Notes: generated from the sequence alone by a model not told the origin. A DNA stretch of 64,000 nucleotides from Sorex araneus (GCF_027595985.1 NC_073313.1:85480899-85544898), one strand, 5' to 3'. Positions 1-11,589 are shown, numbered from the stretch's first letter. Made by a program: numbers and translations.

Positions 1-660
1 AAACAATTTTTTATTCTGGTTCAAACCAATTCATTGACTATTGTTGCTTTTATCTAAAAACTTTAAAAAGGAAAATAGCTTTAATTAAATTTTACTTCAA
101 TTTATTTAAAGAAGTGTGAAGGGAGACAAAGAGAGAGATTCAAGAGAGAACACGGGCTCCCCCAGAGTGGAAAAAAAATGCCTGTTGTTGATTTTAATTT
201 GCTAACATTACAGTTTTGCTTGGGGTTTCACTCTTTCTCCCTGTTTAGATTATGGTTTGATTGGAGTTCTTGGTTCATTGAAATCTCCCACTGTGATTTT
301 TGTTTTTTGACAGAAATGCTCAGTATCCAAGGTAATTGATGATGGTAATTCATTTGAAAAGACCCATCAGACTTGGTGGCGGCTGATGAGAAGGAGGTCT
401 GGTGTCATAGGGAACCTTTACTGATTACATTTTGGAACTTGAAATCAGTATATTGCCAACATTGCAATGGGGTTCGGGTTTTTTTTTGTTTGAATGTTTT
501 CATCAGAATGCTCTGTTCCCTTCATTTGCATTCTTGCTAATTTCGGTTGGGATTACTCACTCCCATCTCATTGACTTTTGAGATCTTGTCAGTCATTTAT
601 TGATAAGGTCCTTTTCTTTCAACTGTAGGAGCAGAAGGTAAAAAAGAAGAGTTTTTCTGA
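1..660. other. Single-copy AT-rich DNA, no gene seen
   Basis: No repeat family, exon or RNA gene recognised. There is a short T run near 480-488 and a purine-rich stretch at 120-150. No open frame has codon structure that looks selected. Confidence 0.6.
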
Positions 661-671
661 TCCTTTCCCCT

Positions 672-945
672 TTACTTTGAAAGGTCCTTCTGAGGAACTC
701 GGGGAATTTGAATTCCAGGCTTAACTATCTGAAGGAGTTCAGTTGCATTGCTTAAAGGCAGAACATCCTGATTCTGAAATATAGCCTTTGATCCAGACTT
801 ACCAGTGTGATTTATTTTGCACGGGACCCACACATCTATGATTTCCCAAGAACCTCTGGAACAACCCCCAGGCACTGCACAGGAGAGTAGCCTTGAGCAC
901 CACCAGCTGGCTGTACGCTCCTCTCCTACTAAAAAATACCCAAAC
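672..945 (+). repeat. Possible very degenerate SOR-like SINE
   Basis: The stretch at 835-945 keeps the order seen in SOR bodies: tcccaagaacc, then ggcactgcacaggag, then cttgagcaccacc, then an A-rich run. The tRNA head would be about 740-800, but no clean B box survives. The two open frames crossing it on opposite strands are explained by chance. It could equally be unrelated single-copy DNA. Confidence 0.3.
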
Positions 946-1107
946 TCAGACAAGCATCATTTACTGAACCTGAAATTGTCTGACACCTTTTTTAATGGCA
1001 TAGTTAAGACTGTGGTGAAGGGTTGCAATGAAGAAGACCCTAGAGAACTGCGTTCCTCATGCCTGCCTTTTCACATGCTAAAGTTAAGTGAGCTTTGGTG
1101 CTAGGGC

Positions 1108-2369
1108 TGTCAGTAAATTTAATTTAAAAATATTTTAAAGTTTTTTTTTTATTGAATCATTGTGAGATAGAACCTTACAAAGCTGTTTATGATTAAGTTT
1201 CAGTCATACAATGTTCTACACCCTCTACCAGTTTACTTTTCCCAGCACCAGTGTCCCTAGTTTCGCTCCCATCACTCCCCTTCCCGCCTGCCTCTATGGG
1301 CACTATTCTTTTTTCTCTCTTCTCTCTCCCCTGCCTTTTGGGCCTGGTGGTTTGCAATACAGATAATGAAAGGTTATAAGGTATATCCCCTTACCTACTT
1401 TCTGCTCTCAGTTCTTGTCCAGCGTGATCATTTACAGCAATTATTATCATACTGGTCCCTTCTCTATCTTACCTTTCTTCCACCCCACACACACACCTAT
1501 GGCTGATCCCACCATTGACCAGTCCTTCTAGCCCCCATTTTACCTGGCCGTGGATAGTAGTCACTGTATATACATATTTTATATGCCACAAATAAGTGCA
1601 GTCATTCTATGTCTGTCTCCTTCTAACCGATTTCACTCAGCATGATACTCTCCATGTCCATCCATTTATAAACAAATTTCATGACTTTATTTTTCTAACA
1701 ACTGTGTAGTGCTCCATTGTGTAGATATGCCATAGTTTCTTTATCCATTCGTCTGTTCTCGGGGACTCAGGTTGTTTCCAGATTCTGGCTATTGGGCTGC
1801 AATGAACATAGAAGTACAGATGGTGTTTCTGCTGTGTGTTTTTGGTACCCCAGTTATATTGCCAAAAGTTGTATTGCTGGGTCAAATGGGAGCTCAATTT
1901 TTAGTTTTTTGAGGAATGTCCTTATTGTTTTCCAAAAAGGTTGAACCAGTCAGCATTTCCACGAATAATTAAGGAAAGTCCCTTTCTCCCCACATCTGTG
2001 ACATCACTGGTTGCTCTTGTTCTTTTGGATGTGTGCCAGTCTCTGTGGTGTGAGATCATTGTTGTTTTGATTTGCATATTCTTGATAATTAGTCATGAAG
2101 TGCATTTTTATGTGCCTTTTGGCCATTTGAATCTCTTCTTTGAGAAAGCTCTGCACCTCAAAAGAAACACTGACCAAGATAAAAAGCCTATGAAATGGGA
2201 AAGGTTATTCACCCAAAACTCTTCTGCTAAGGGGTTAATATCAAAGATATACACAGCACTGGTTGAGCTTTACAAGGAAAAACACCCCAGCCCATCACAG
2301 AATGGGGAGAAGAAATGAACAGAAACTTTCTCAAAGAAGAGATTTGAATTGCCAAATGTCAGTAAATTT
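1108..2369 (-). mobile_element. L1 insertion with 5' inversion (twin priming), TSD intact
   Basis: The insertion is bounded by identical 13-bp duplications TGTCAGTAAATTT at 1108-1120 and 2357-2369. From 1121 to about 2143 it reads on the minus strand: an A-rich tail, a group A 3' UTR, and the ORF2 C-terminal region (residues such as IARIWKQPESPRTDEWIKKL on the minus strand at 1679-1897). From 2144 to 2356 the next ORF2 segment upstream reads on the plus strand instead. Both segments contain the tttctcaaagaagagatt stretch (near 2330 on plus and 2130 on minus), so about 30 bp of L1 is duplicated at the inner ends. This is the classical product of twin priming during reverse transcription. All frames are broken. 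Confidence 0.93.
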
Positions 2370-2544
2370 TAAAGCTCTTAATTGCTTACCCAAGTGTTTG
2401 GAAGGCCATGATTGGAGCTCTGGATGGTAAAAGGGCCATTCCCAAATACCTCAGAGGGCAAGTACTTTCTAGGAGGTGATGTTTTAGATGATCACAGCAA
2501 CTATGTTCCTGATTACAAAAACCCCTCTCACTTTAGAATCTTAT

Positions 2545-2692
2545 CTTTTTTTAAGCATGCTCAGGTGTTACTTCTGGCTCTGCGCTCAGGAATCACTCCT
2601 GGCAGTGCTCAGGGATATGAGATGCTGGGGATTGAACCTGGGTCCACCGTGTTCAAGAAAAGCACCCTAACCGCTGTACGCTCACTTTGGCC
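2545..2692 (-). mobile_element. SOR-like SINE, divergent
   Basis: On the minus strand it reads head GGCCAAAGTGAGCGTACAGCGG, a B box within ggttcaatcc, then the SOR body, ending at the T run 2545-2552. The head differs from the usual GGGCTGGAGCGATAG start, so this is an older or different subfamily. No duplication is visible. Confidence 0.8.
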
Positions 2693-2784
2693 TCACACTT
2701 CAGAGTTATTTTCTCCCTTGCCCTCCTCTTTTTTTCTTACTTGCTTTGTTTCCATCCCTTTTTCTTTCATTTCATTTATTAAAT

Positions 2785-2953
2785 TTTCTTTTTGGTTTTG
2801 GGGCCACATTCAGTGGTGCTCAGGACTTGTTTCTGGCTGTGCTCAGGAGTCACTCCAGATAGTGCTCAGGGCACCGTATGGTATGATGGGGATCGAAGCC
2901 AGATTGGTGGCATATAAAGAAAATGCCCTACCCGCTGTCCTGTTGCTGCCCCT
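2785..2953 (-). mobile_element. SOR SINE type 1
   Basis: Complete minus-strand copy with the tail at about 2785-2800 and the tRNA head at 2925-2953. The B box has drifted (gaagccagattgg region). It lies 92 bp from the preceding SINE in the same orientation. Confidence 0.85.
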
Positions 2954-3756
2954 CCCTTTGCCTTTTTAATGGTTCACTTGCTCCTAGCTACGAGTCATTT
3001 CATTGGGATTTCTATTTTCCATTTTCTCTATTGATTCAACATAGATTTTGGACACATACTTGCCTGCATTTTCAGTATTGACGGTTATATCCAAAGGGAC
3101 AATTAGGAAAAAGTTGTCTTTCTTCTGATGGGAAGTGTGCTGGGCACTGGTTTGAGAACACAGATGGTATTGGAAGGGGCAAGGGGTACTGGTGTCTGAT
3201 ATTTCTCCTATAGATTCCACCTTTTTTTTTTGACAGCTTCCAATTTAGTCCACGTGGAAAAGACACTCTGGCGTAACCACCATACAAATGGAAATTGGGA
3301 CATGTGGGAATTGGCTGAATCAAAGGGCCCCAAACATAGCCTGGATCATTTAGTGCCCCAGGTGTGGCCACCCCAGGACTTCATGTGCTAAAATTGTGTC
3401 CCAACTCAAGCCAGCTGGTCACTGTATATATAGTATCACAGCAGCTTGGATCCTCATAAAGCATGACTTTGGATTTTTACCTTGTGGATTAAGATGTAGC
3501 TAAATCAACATGAATCTTTTTCCACACACTGGGCAGTGAGGATATATTGGGTGAATAGCAGGATTTAACAAAAGAAGATGCTCATTGTCGACTGTCTTGC
3601 AATCTAAATGGAATATAATAGTAGATCAGACAGAAAAAAAAGATCACTCTCCAAAAAGAAAATAGGAATGAGAGAATTTCTGCCTCTTTAAACTTTTGGT
3701 ATATTTCAGATTAAAAAAAAATTGCCCAAATTTCCCTTCTGGAAATTTTAGATACC
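2954..3756. other. Single-copy DNA, no gene seen
   Basis: Overlapping minus-strand open frames (99 and 78 codons) cross 2984-3371, but they lack splice-site context and a recognisable domain. I treat them as chance. Short A runs occur at 3630 and 3710. Confidence 0.55.
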
Positions 3757-3945
3757 TTTTTTTTTAAATAGGGAATCACTCTTGGCAGTGCAGATTTGAC
3801 AATTTGGTGCTTGGGTTTAACAGTGCTCAGGGTTGCCAGGACTGCACCTGGTGTTGCTCAAGAAACCATGGGGTACCAAAGATTGAACTCAGGGCTTCAC
3901 ATATGCTAGGCATGTACTCGCTCCACTTGAACCTTATGTCCACCA
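3757..3945 (-). mobile_element. Degenerate SOR-related SINE
   Basis: T run at 3757-3765, then reverse-complement body words (cactcttggcagtg, cagtgctcaggg, gattgaactcaggg). The order matches a minus-strand SINE, but the middle carries extra sequence (3797-3850) not seen in the standard body. Confidence 0.6.
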
Positions 3946-3989
3946 CCAGCTTTCTGCGACTTAAGAGCAAACTCTGCTTCTTGTGAATG

Positions 3990-4180
3990 TTTTTTTTTTT
4001 TTGTTTTGGTTTTTGGGTCATATCTGGCAATGCTCAGGGATTGCTTCTGGCTCTGCACTCAGGAGTTGCTGATGAACTCCTGAGTGTTTTTGGGGAACCA
4101 TATGGGATGCTGGGGATTGAACCTTGGCCATTCGTGTGCAAGGCAAATGCTCTACCTGCTGTACTATCGCACCGGCCCCA
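3990..4180 (-). mobile_element. SOR SINE type 1
   Basis: Begins with a 12-T run, then gggtcatatctggcaatgct. It ends in the reverse-complement head (ctatcgcaccggcccc). The body has a local duplication of the gagtt/ctgatgaactcctgag section near 4065-4090, which makes it a little longer than its neighbours. Confidence 0.88.
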
Positions 4181-4331
4181 TATTTAAAGGTTAAAAGACT
4201 TGAAATGTTTCATGAACTGAAGTGAGTTCTTTTATTTATCTGATTGAGCTGCTCCACTTCATTTAGGTAAGATTTGTTTCAAAGTATAATAATAATTATC
4301 TGAAAAATCACATAATACTTTTATAGGTTTA

Positions 4332-4502
4332 TTTTTTTTGGTTTGGGGGCCACACCCAGTGATGTTCAGGGGATACTCCTGGCGTGCACTCAGCAATTAC
4401 TCCTGGTGGTGTTTGGGGGACCGTACAGGATGCTGTGGATCGAAACCAGATTGGCTGTGAGCAAGGCAAATGTCCTACCTACTGTCCTGTTGCTCCAGCC
4501 CC
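4332..4502 (-). mobile_element. SOR SINE type 1
   Basis: T run at 4332-4339, body starting gggggccacacccagtg, head ending gttgctccagcccc. Full length, with moderate substitutions and no clear duplication. Confidence 0.87.
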
Positions 4503-4604
4503 TGCCCTATTACAGTTTCTGAAAGGAGTTTCCTATTTATTTCCTCATTCTCTCTCTATAAAAATACTATGAAAGTATGTCCAGTTTGGAACCGTTATGT
4601 GAAA

Positions 4605-4735
4605 TTTATTTATGAAGGAACTTAGATTCAGAGAGGCTAAGTGACTTGTCCAGGATCACACAGCTCAAAAGCTATAGAAGTGGAACCTGAACGCAGTTGC
4701 TTCATGCCTAGCCTAGTATTCCTTCAGCTGTGACA
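4605..4735 (+). repeat. MIR element
   Basis: The core reads agaggctaagtgacttgtccaggatcacacagct, close to the MIR core, with the downstream gtggaacctgaac part also recognisable. This is an ancient mammalian tRNA-derived SINE, much more diverged than the SOR copies. Confidence 0.85.
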
Positions 4736-4807
4736 TATTTTCGTCCTAAAGGACTGTCTCTCTATAAATTTCTATTCATGATCATTTTGATATCAGTCTT
4801 TAAAATC

Positions 4808-4880
4808 TGTTCCAATTTAGCAGATGAGTAAAACTGAGGGTAAAGTGCCTTCTTAAAGCTGTGTAGTGAGTCCTGTGTAG
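4808..4880 (+). repeat. Possible MIR fragment
   Basis: The string agcagatgagtaaaactgagg followed by a gtaaagtgccttcttaaagctgtgtagtgagt pattern resembles the MIR core. It is short and diverged. Confidence 0.45.
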
Positions 4881-5119
4881 TAACTCTTAGCTTTTCACCT
4901 TGACTGTAACAACTATTTTTAGGTAGACATAGTTTTGCAATGTTAAGTATAAGCACCAAAGTTGTGTGATCCACTGATTATAGGTGTGAAAGATGCACCT
5001 GGGAATGGGACTGGGGATGAAAAGTTGGCTTAAAATGATTAGCTTCTTGCCTTTTTGTTAAGAGGTGTCATGTTCAATAGAATTTAATTTCTTTATACTT
5101 CCTTTGCTTCCAGCCTTTT

Positions 5120-5705
5120 CAGTACAATTCTTTAGGGGAAATTAGCAAATACTCCGTCTGAATGTTGATTCCTCAGGAACAAGGGTAGCCGGAGGAAAGA
5201 GAAAGCAGAGGGGTGACTTTTCATGCTCTCCAACAGTGGGCAAGCCTTATTTTGTTTGGAACTGTGAGCTACGGTTTCTTCCAAGGCATGCAAATCGTAA
5301 AGTTCTGATTTGTCAACTGCATGCTGTTTCTTTAGGCACTGATGTATGAAATCCCGAACGAATTCTCCGATGAACATACTGCTAATTGCTTCTCCACCTG
5401 CTCTCCAACCTCCTCCACCCCACCCCCTCCGCTCCCAATTCAGCCTATAAGTGTCCGTCATTGGAGATGGATGGTGACACATGCAGTAATAGCAATTCAT
5501 AAAAGCCAGTTCCAGCCCTTGTCTTCAAGGCTCCTGGCTTTTCCACTGCCTGCTTTTGTGTAAGTGTAGTGGATGGAAGTGCTACTGGCATCAGAATCCA
5601 CCTCCCTGCGCTCCGTTGCTAGAGCTCAGTTGCTCAGCTGGAGCGGAGCTAAACAGAAGCATCAGATCTGAGCTGAAAACTGTGGCTATATTTCTTTTTC
5701 CTCTT
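5120..5705. other. Single-copy, relatively GC-rich block; candidate conserved or regulatory DNA
   Basis: The block is free of recognised repeats and has more GC and CpG than its surroundings (for example 5595-5660). It holds a perfect octamer ATGCAAAT at 5288-5295. A 122-codon open frame runs on the minus strand (5132-5500) and a shorter one on plus (5342-5563). Neither resembles a family I know. It could be an alternative first exon with its promoter, an enhancer, or ordinary single-copy DNA. Confidence 0.35.
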
Positions 5706-5708
<3 letters not shown>

Positions 5709-5766
<58 letters not shown>

Positions 5767-5776
5767 GGTGGGTGGG
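5709..5776. repeat. Microsatellite (GT)n followed by (GGGT)n
   Basis: A pure TG run from 5709 to about 5757 passes directly into TGGG repeats up to 5776. Open frames across it are low complexity. Confidence 0.98.
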
Positions 5777-6999
5777 TTAGGGGTAGTATGTAGTGAGGGT
5801 TTGGAGTGCTTTTGCATTTCTTTTTTTGTGGAGAAAAGAAGGTAAAGGGAGAATAACTCACAATAGGATACAACGTGAAACAGTTCCTGGAAGAGTGTCT
5901 GTCACGATGTTTCTGGTACAATATACAGGTAGAGTATGTTTTATTTTTTTCTGAAATTTCTGTTTGTTTCAAAGTGAATTTCTCTCTTATTTTGTGTCTA
6001 GTTTAAATCTACTGAAGGACAAACGGGGTTCTAATGAGATTTAAACAAAATAACTGCATAAAGCATGCCTGCTCCTAGCTATAATGATTGTAGCAGATTG
6101 CTATGTAAAATCTGGGCTCTCTGTTAAATTGGTAGTCCTGATCTCATAATTGTGCAAGCTTCTCTGATATATTCTTGTATTGAATATCTTAAGTCTTATG
6201 TTTGCAACTGGTAGTATCTGATACAGTCTAGAGTGTTTGCACAGAAGACAGTTTGGAAGCAAAAAAGCATTCTTTAAACACTTAACATGTTGTGTTTCTC
6301 TCGAGTTTATTAACTCCTGTGTTTAATAGATTGTAAAGATTAGGGATATAATTCAGAGTAAGGAAACTATGTATGAGGTATTCTAGAACATGTTGTTTGG
6401 TGTATTTATTTTTATCTCATGATTTGTCTATGAGTGAAGAATATTGCATATTGTTGTTATTTGTTTGTTCTCCTGGTAGAAAAAGTGTTGGAAACAGCAC
6501 GGCTAGAAATCTCAGCTCCAAACCATCTGTGTTGTAAAAAACGTGGGGCCAGAGTATTTCTTAAGTATTCTCTTAAGCTCTCTGAAGAATATTGGTCTAT
6601 AATCATGAAGAACTTGAAGACTGATCAGATAATGGTAAATGTTGTTTTAAAGAGTTCTTGTGTAGCAGTTAGGCAGAATCCTTCCCAATGAAAACACCTT
6701 GAGAAAGTTTTACTTTTTGTTAAACAGAACAGAGGCTTAGCTCATGCTACCTCATGTTTTGCTAAGTTTGAATATGATTGTCAAGGAACTTTACCTCCAT
6801 TCTTTCCCTTAAAATATTGTTCATACAAATTAATAAAAAATTTTAAATATAGAAATAATGTAGGAACAGAGGTGGAGAGTCTTTGGCACATTAGGAATGG
6901 TGGAAGTGCAATAACTTATACTGAAAGCATAAACATTAATACCAAGGTAGCTTTGTTACCTCAGTACGGTGTAATAAAATATTGTGATCCAGAGCTGAG
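5777..6999. other. Single-copy DNA with one exon-like stretch
   Basis: No repeats recognised. At 6434-6691 an 85-codon open frame contains an interval with a pyrimidine-rich acceptor-like end (ctcctggtag, ending 6479) and a donor-like atggtaaat near 6632-6640. The encoded residues match nothing I recognise. Confidence 0.45.
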
Positions 7000-7330
7000 C
7001 TAAAAGATCATGTTCTGTTTTGATGCCTGGTGGGACAGTTGGATTCACTCCTCATTAATTGGACAGCATGCAAATTCTATGGAGAAGTGAGTGAGTGACA
7101 ATATTTCAAGGTTAAACTGAAGAGCATACAGTGAACCTTACTTAGTGCCTGGACCAACAGCTGCTGAATTGAATTGTCTGTAATTAAAGCAACAGCAGGT
7201 TTGTGTGGTCTCCCTGCAGCCTGTTTATATGAATTTATAGCTGCAGTTTCTTCTTTGGTAGCGGTTGGTTTGTTTCACTAAGTATTGGAGAATTGTGCTT
7301 GTTTGATGTTATCTCCAGATTTCACAGCAT
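7000..7330. other. Single-copy block, candidate conserved noncoding element
   Basis: Balanced composition, no repeat, and dense short motifs typical of developmental enhancers: homeodomain-like cattaatt at 7053-7060 and a perfect octamer ATGCAAAT at 7068-7075. This is a weak inference, since such words occur by chance. Confidence 0.3.
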
Positions 7331-7880
7331 GTTTGACTTTGAAAGACCTGTGTCTATATACATGTTAAGGTGAGAAAAGTGTGAAGTCTTTGGAAGAAAA
7401 GCAGAGAATATCTTACTTTTTCCCAATTGCTAAAATAAATAGATACTTTTTCCCCCCATGGAAAATATTGCTTTGTTCCATAAAGAGAAGTTTTTCATGA
7501 ATCCGTGTTACTGATTTAATTTTTCTGGCAGTGAAAAACGTGGGACTTAGTTATGCTATTAGAATTATTAAATCTGGGAGGAACTCCTGTATGTTAATAA
7601 AAAGTGTTTTTGTTTCACAGAATAGTAATATTTCCTTGCCATTGCTCAATTTCAGGGTGACCTAATGAATAATGTTTAATTCAAAAAGAGGGTTTTTATG
7701 ACTGGATTTTATTGGTATGGTAATAGTGAATTCACGTGATTCCTTCATGGTTTTGCTCTATAAACCTAATTTATAATTACAGAACATTTTTTGGTTATTG
7801 ACTCAGAGTGGATTTGGCATAAAACATTTACACAGTGATTTAACATATACTTGATAAGCTTATCTTCAGAAAAAAACATT
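7331..7880. other. Single-copy AT-rich DNA
   Basis: Nothing recognised. Confidence 0.6.
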
Positions 7881-7884
7881 GAAG

Positions 7885-7995
7885 TCAGTGGCATCATGAT
7901 GTCCATTTCATAGGTGAGATAAATGGCAGTCAGAAGAAATTGGCTGCAGGTCTCACATCTAACAAGTGGCAGAGCCGGGACTCATAGATGATGAA
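7885..7995 (+). repeat. MIR element
   Basis: Contains ccatttcataggtgagataa and then aacaagtggcagagccgggactca, which match the MIR core and its 3' flank in order. Confidence 0.82.
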
Positions 7996-8174
7996 CTCAT
8001 TAAATGAACTGAGCTTAATCTGTGTTTTTCTTCTCTTATCAAAGCTGCCTCTAAGGTGATAGATCTGGTTTAAATTTCACTTAAACTATAAGTTAAGAAT
8101 GAAGAACTTGTCTTTTTCTGAAAACATGTATTATTTGTGTATTATATAATAGAACTGTGAAGATATTTTTTTAC

Positions 8175-8490
8175 TTACTTAAAACATTTTATTGTTACTA
8201 AAACATCATGATTTACAGAGTTATTCATATTATCTATTTTAAACATACTATGTTCCAGCACCAATCAGAAGACACTAACACCAGTATCTTCTTCCTTCCA
8301 CCAGAATTCCTAGTCAGTTTCCCCCCACACCCCCTCAACTACCATCTCCAGCCTGCCTTATTGACCAGAACATCTTTAAATTTGGTTGTTGAGATTTGGA
8401 TCTCTTGCTTTCAGTATTGTTGACCGTGGCTTAAATATTTAGCTGTCCTACTCCTCTATACCACTGATGTACACAGATCCCCTTTAAAAC
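8175..8490 (-). mobile_element. Probable old L1 3' UTR
   Basis: The block starts ttattgttactaaaacatcatgatttacag, then gttccagcaccaatcagaagac and a C-rich run at 8320-8345. This layout (tail, cacc-rich box, C-rich tract) parallels the clear minus-strand L1 3' ends elsewhere in the window, but with high divergence. Confidence 0.5.
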
Positions 8491-8970
8491 TGTGAAGATA
8501 TTTTATAGACAATTTTAATTTGAATCCATGAGTCCTTTGTAGATTGATTTTATATAGATGTAAGAAACATGAGTATTTCTGATTAATCTGTATATTAATA
8601 GTAATGAATGTAGAGTATTGTAAAGTTACTGGAAAATAAAGTGTTCAATTGAAAGGTTAATTTCTTTTAAAATTAAACTAGTTTGTTTTTAACACTATGT
8701 TCCACACCTTTCTATAATTGTTTTAATAAAAGTCGGAGTATGCCCATGAATGAAAAGTGCTGTTTTTAAATGTTTGGTATCCAGATCAACAGAAAAAAAT
8801 GCTGCCAGCTTAGTTTCATACTTTACCTATATTTAAAAAATTTGAGTCCTTATCCATATCAACAGATAGCATAGTACAGCTAGCTCAGTTTTTTAGTATC
8901 ATCTACCACCTTTCTCATCTTTCAAAAATCCCAAACACCTAACTTCTAAATTAAAGGAAAAAACATATTT
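8491..8970. other. Single-copy AT-rich DNA
   Basis: Nothing recognised. Very low GC. Confidence 0.6.
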
Positions 8971-8974
8971 TAAA

Positions 8975-9450
8975 ATCTTATTTTATTTAAAAATGATTTT
9001 TATTTAATTAAAGAACTAAGATGTGCAAAGTTATTGGTAGTTGAGTTTTAGGCATATAATAAATAATTCAATACCAGTCCCACCACCAGTGTCAACCAAT
9101 GTTCCCATGTTCTGTCTCCCTTCCCCCCCCCCGCCTACCATTTTGACAGGCACATTACAGAATTTGGTGGTTGCAGCTTAGCTCTCATGTTCTCCGTGTT
9201 GTTGAGTCTGTGCTGGGGATATAGAGCTACACCACTCACCCCTATCATCAGAATAAGTGAAGCCCTGACTCCTGTTCTCCATGCATACTTTCTCATCTTC
9301 CTGCTCAACCCCTTTATATCATTCCTTCTCCCTAAACTCTGGGCTTAAGGGGGATCTAAGCATCCCCACCTTTACCTTTACTATGTTTAATTTCCTCATC
9401 CAGATAATTCTATATACTACTGATAAGGGAGATGATCCTGTGCAAAAAAA
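8975..9450 (-). mobile_element. Probable old L1 3' UTR
   Basis: AT-rich start, then the box cagtcccaccaccagtgtcaaccaatg and a C run at 9121-9131, then pyrimidine-rich sequence. The arrangement is the same as in minus-strand L1 3' ends, but it is a different, older subfamily. The right-hand boundary is uncertain. Confidence 0.5.
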
Positions 9451-10690
9451 TGCATTTTGTTGTTGTTGTACTGAAAAAGGGAATATTGTTTAAAGGTGCA
9501 TTATCATGTTATGGATGAAACCTTGGCACTTGAGGAGCTCATACTAGATTTCTGGTAAAATGTCCTTTAAAATTTCTTCAGGAAATATTCTTGAAGCAGT
9601 CATTCTTAGATCAGACTGATTAGACTATCCTGTGTGCTGAGGAAATGACTGAATTCTCACACCATAGAAATCTCTTCAGTATTTGACAATGAATATTGGA
9701 GAATATTGTCAAGAAAATGAGCTAGAAATAGGTCAGGTATTCTGATGACCTGTTTATGAGACTTCTACAGAGATGGCAATGGAGATACTGTCTCAGATAC
9801 CACATACTCAGAATTTGTTTGTACCTATAATAATATCTTTTGTGTTACATATGAAAGTTAAGTTCTCTTTATAGTTTTCCTTTCCAGCTGCAGGGAAGGG
9901 AGGGTGATTTATAGCACTTTTAGCATTATTTCAAATTAAGTGGCATTTGATACTTAAAAAATTCAGGAGAGAATTTGGACATATGGATTAGAGGAGAAAT
10001 GGGAGAATTTAGCATGTAATTGCAAGTTCCATATTAAACTTGTTTTCAGGTGGCAAATTTCCAGTGCAGTAGAAAGCTCTAGCTATTACTTCTTGTTCCA
10101 TTCTTCTTTCTGGTAACAAGCATTCTGTGACATACAAATTAAAAATAGAATATTAGGGCTTTATAAGAAATTAACCTTTAAAATTATTTTTACTTTTCTA
10201 GTCTTTATTCCAGAAAATAACAATTTCTCCCACCCTCCCCCTCCATGTTCTGTTAGGCAAAGAGAAATTATAGAAGGATAGATGTCTAGGTTCTGATAGT
10301 TTAGGAAGCTGTGTTGGTTGTCTGATGCGCTTTTCTTTTAAATATATTTTGAATGCATTTTAAGGGAAGGTAAGACAGCTCTTGTGGATGCTGGTATAAG
10401 GGCTAGTGTACACTAACCAGTGGCCTGCATGAGGTGCTTTGCTTTTACTTGCTTAAGGGAATCACAAAGAATGTTTTAAAATTTGGAAATATATTCAGAT
10501 ATGCCTTTTTCTCAAAAGGACTTCTAGTAGTTATTATGAATAATATGTCATATTATCTATGTGGGACAATTTACTGAAAGTGCCCAATGAACTGCTCAAT
10601 ATTAGTGTTCATCTTCTGTTAGATATAGTATTGGCCTTCAAGGGTTATTGAACATAACACAATTATGTGTGTGCCCCCTGGCACACATGC
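9451..10690. other. Single-copy DNA
   Basis: No gene or repeat recognised. Confidence 0.55.
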
Positions 10691-10694
10691 ATGT

Positions 10695-10940
10695 ATACAT
10701 AGAATAATTAGAACAACAAACTTATTGAGTGTTTGCCATGTGCCAGGCCATGATATAAGTAACTCATTTGTACCTACCTGGAGTCCCTATGAAGTGTTAG
10801 GTATTTCCACTTAAATCTAGATAAACCAAGACACAGAGGGCCTTCTACCATATCACTCAAATATTAGGTGACAAAGCAGATTCTATCGTAGGAAGTCACT
10901 AGAGCCCATGCTTTAGTCATTATGCAATATGTTGTATGTC
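10695..10940 (+). repeat. MIR element, nearly full length
   Basis: Reads attgagtgtttgccatgtgccaggcc, then aagtaactcattt, then the core (aaccaagacacagagg) and the 3' part (agtcactagagcccatgct). The best preserved MIR in the window. Confidence 0.88.
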
Positions 10941-11079
10941 TTCAAGGGTTCTTCACTGAAGAAACTTTTGGCCTACTATGTGCCACCCAGAGCAGATCCT
11001 ATTATTCGTACCTTTATGAAACATAGACAGTGAAGAACTGTTGTCTACTTACCAGGTCTACTTTTTCTCTGACCCTCAT

Positions 11080-11575
11080 GGCTGACACCCTTTATTGCCA
11101 GTTGTAATGAATCATTGCATCCCCTACAGCTTCTAAACACTCATACATTTGCTTTGTCTTCATATTTTGAGCATGAAAATCCTTTCATATTATGTTGTTT
11201 CTCTCTCAATTGTCAGCTTTTTGCGGAACAAACCTTGCCAACCTGTGTGCCATGTATTTTCCACTCAAGCAAGTGACTAAATCATGGCTCCATATTTCCT
11301 GCGTCCACCACTGCCCTCATTCCATTTTATATCTAGGTGTTAGAGTATTCTTTGCAAATGCAGATGATATCATTTTATTACTCTCCTCGAACACCTTCCA
11401 AAGGAGTTTTGTTTTAGGTCAGACAGACATTCACGGCTATCTGTGATTTTGCCTCAGACACCCAGAATGCATTTGCATCCAGTTTCTTACAGTGCAGCCC
11501 TTTCTAAGCCCTATTCACGAGCCACTCTAAGCCTGTCATAGGTCACTGAGTACACTCCACATTTTCAAGCTCTCA
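11080..11575 (+). repeat. Possible L2-like block
   Basis: The segment 11350-11570 follows the order of L2 3' sequence (attactctcctcgaacaccttccaaaggag, then a gcagccctttctaagcc-like part). It is highly diverged. The region 11080-11280 may be single-copy. The 84-codon open frame at 11192-11446 is not considered a gene. Confidence 0.4.
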
Positions 11576-11589
11576 TGTGTTCCCTCGTC

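Noticed and set aside
2207-2356. A separate plus-strand L1 insertion next to a minus-strand one
   Set aside because: One pair of duplications encloses both segments, and they are adjacent ORF2 regions, so a single twin-primed insertion explains them.
5132-5500. 122-codon minus-strand open frame as a gene
   Set aside because: No recognised domain, no convincing splice or start context. Kept only as a candidate block.
5556-5972. Val/Cys- or His/Thr-repeat open frames
   Set aside because: They are translations of the GT microsatellite.
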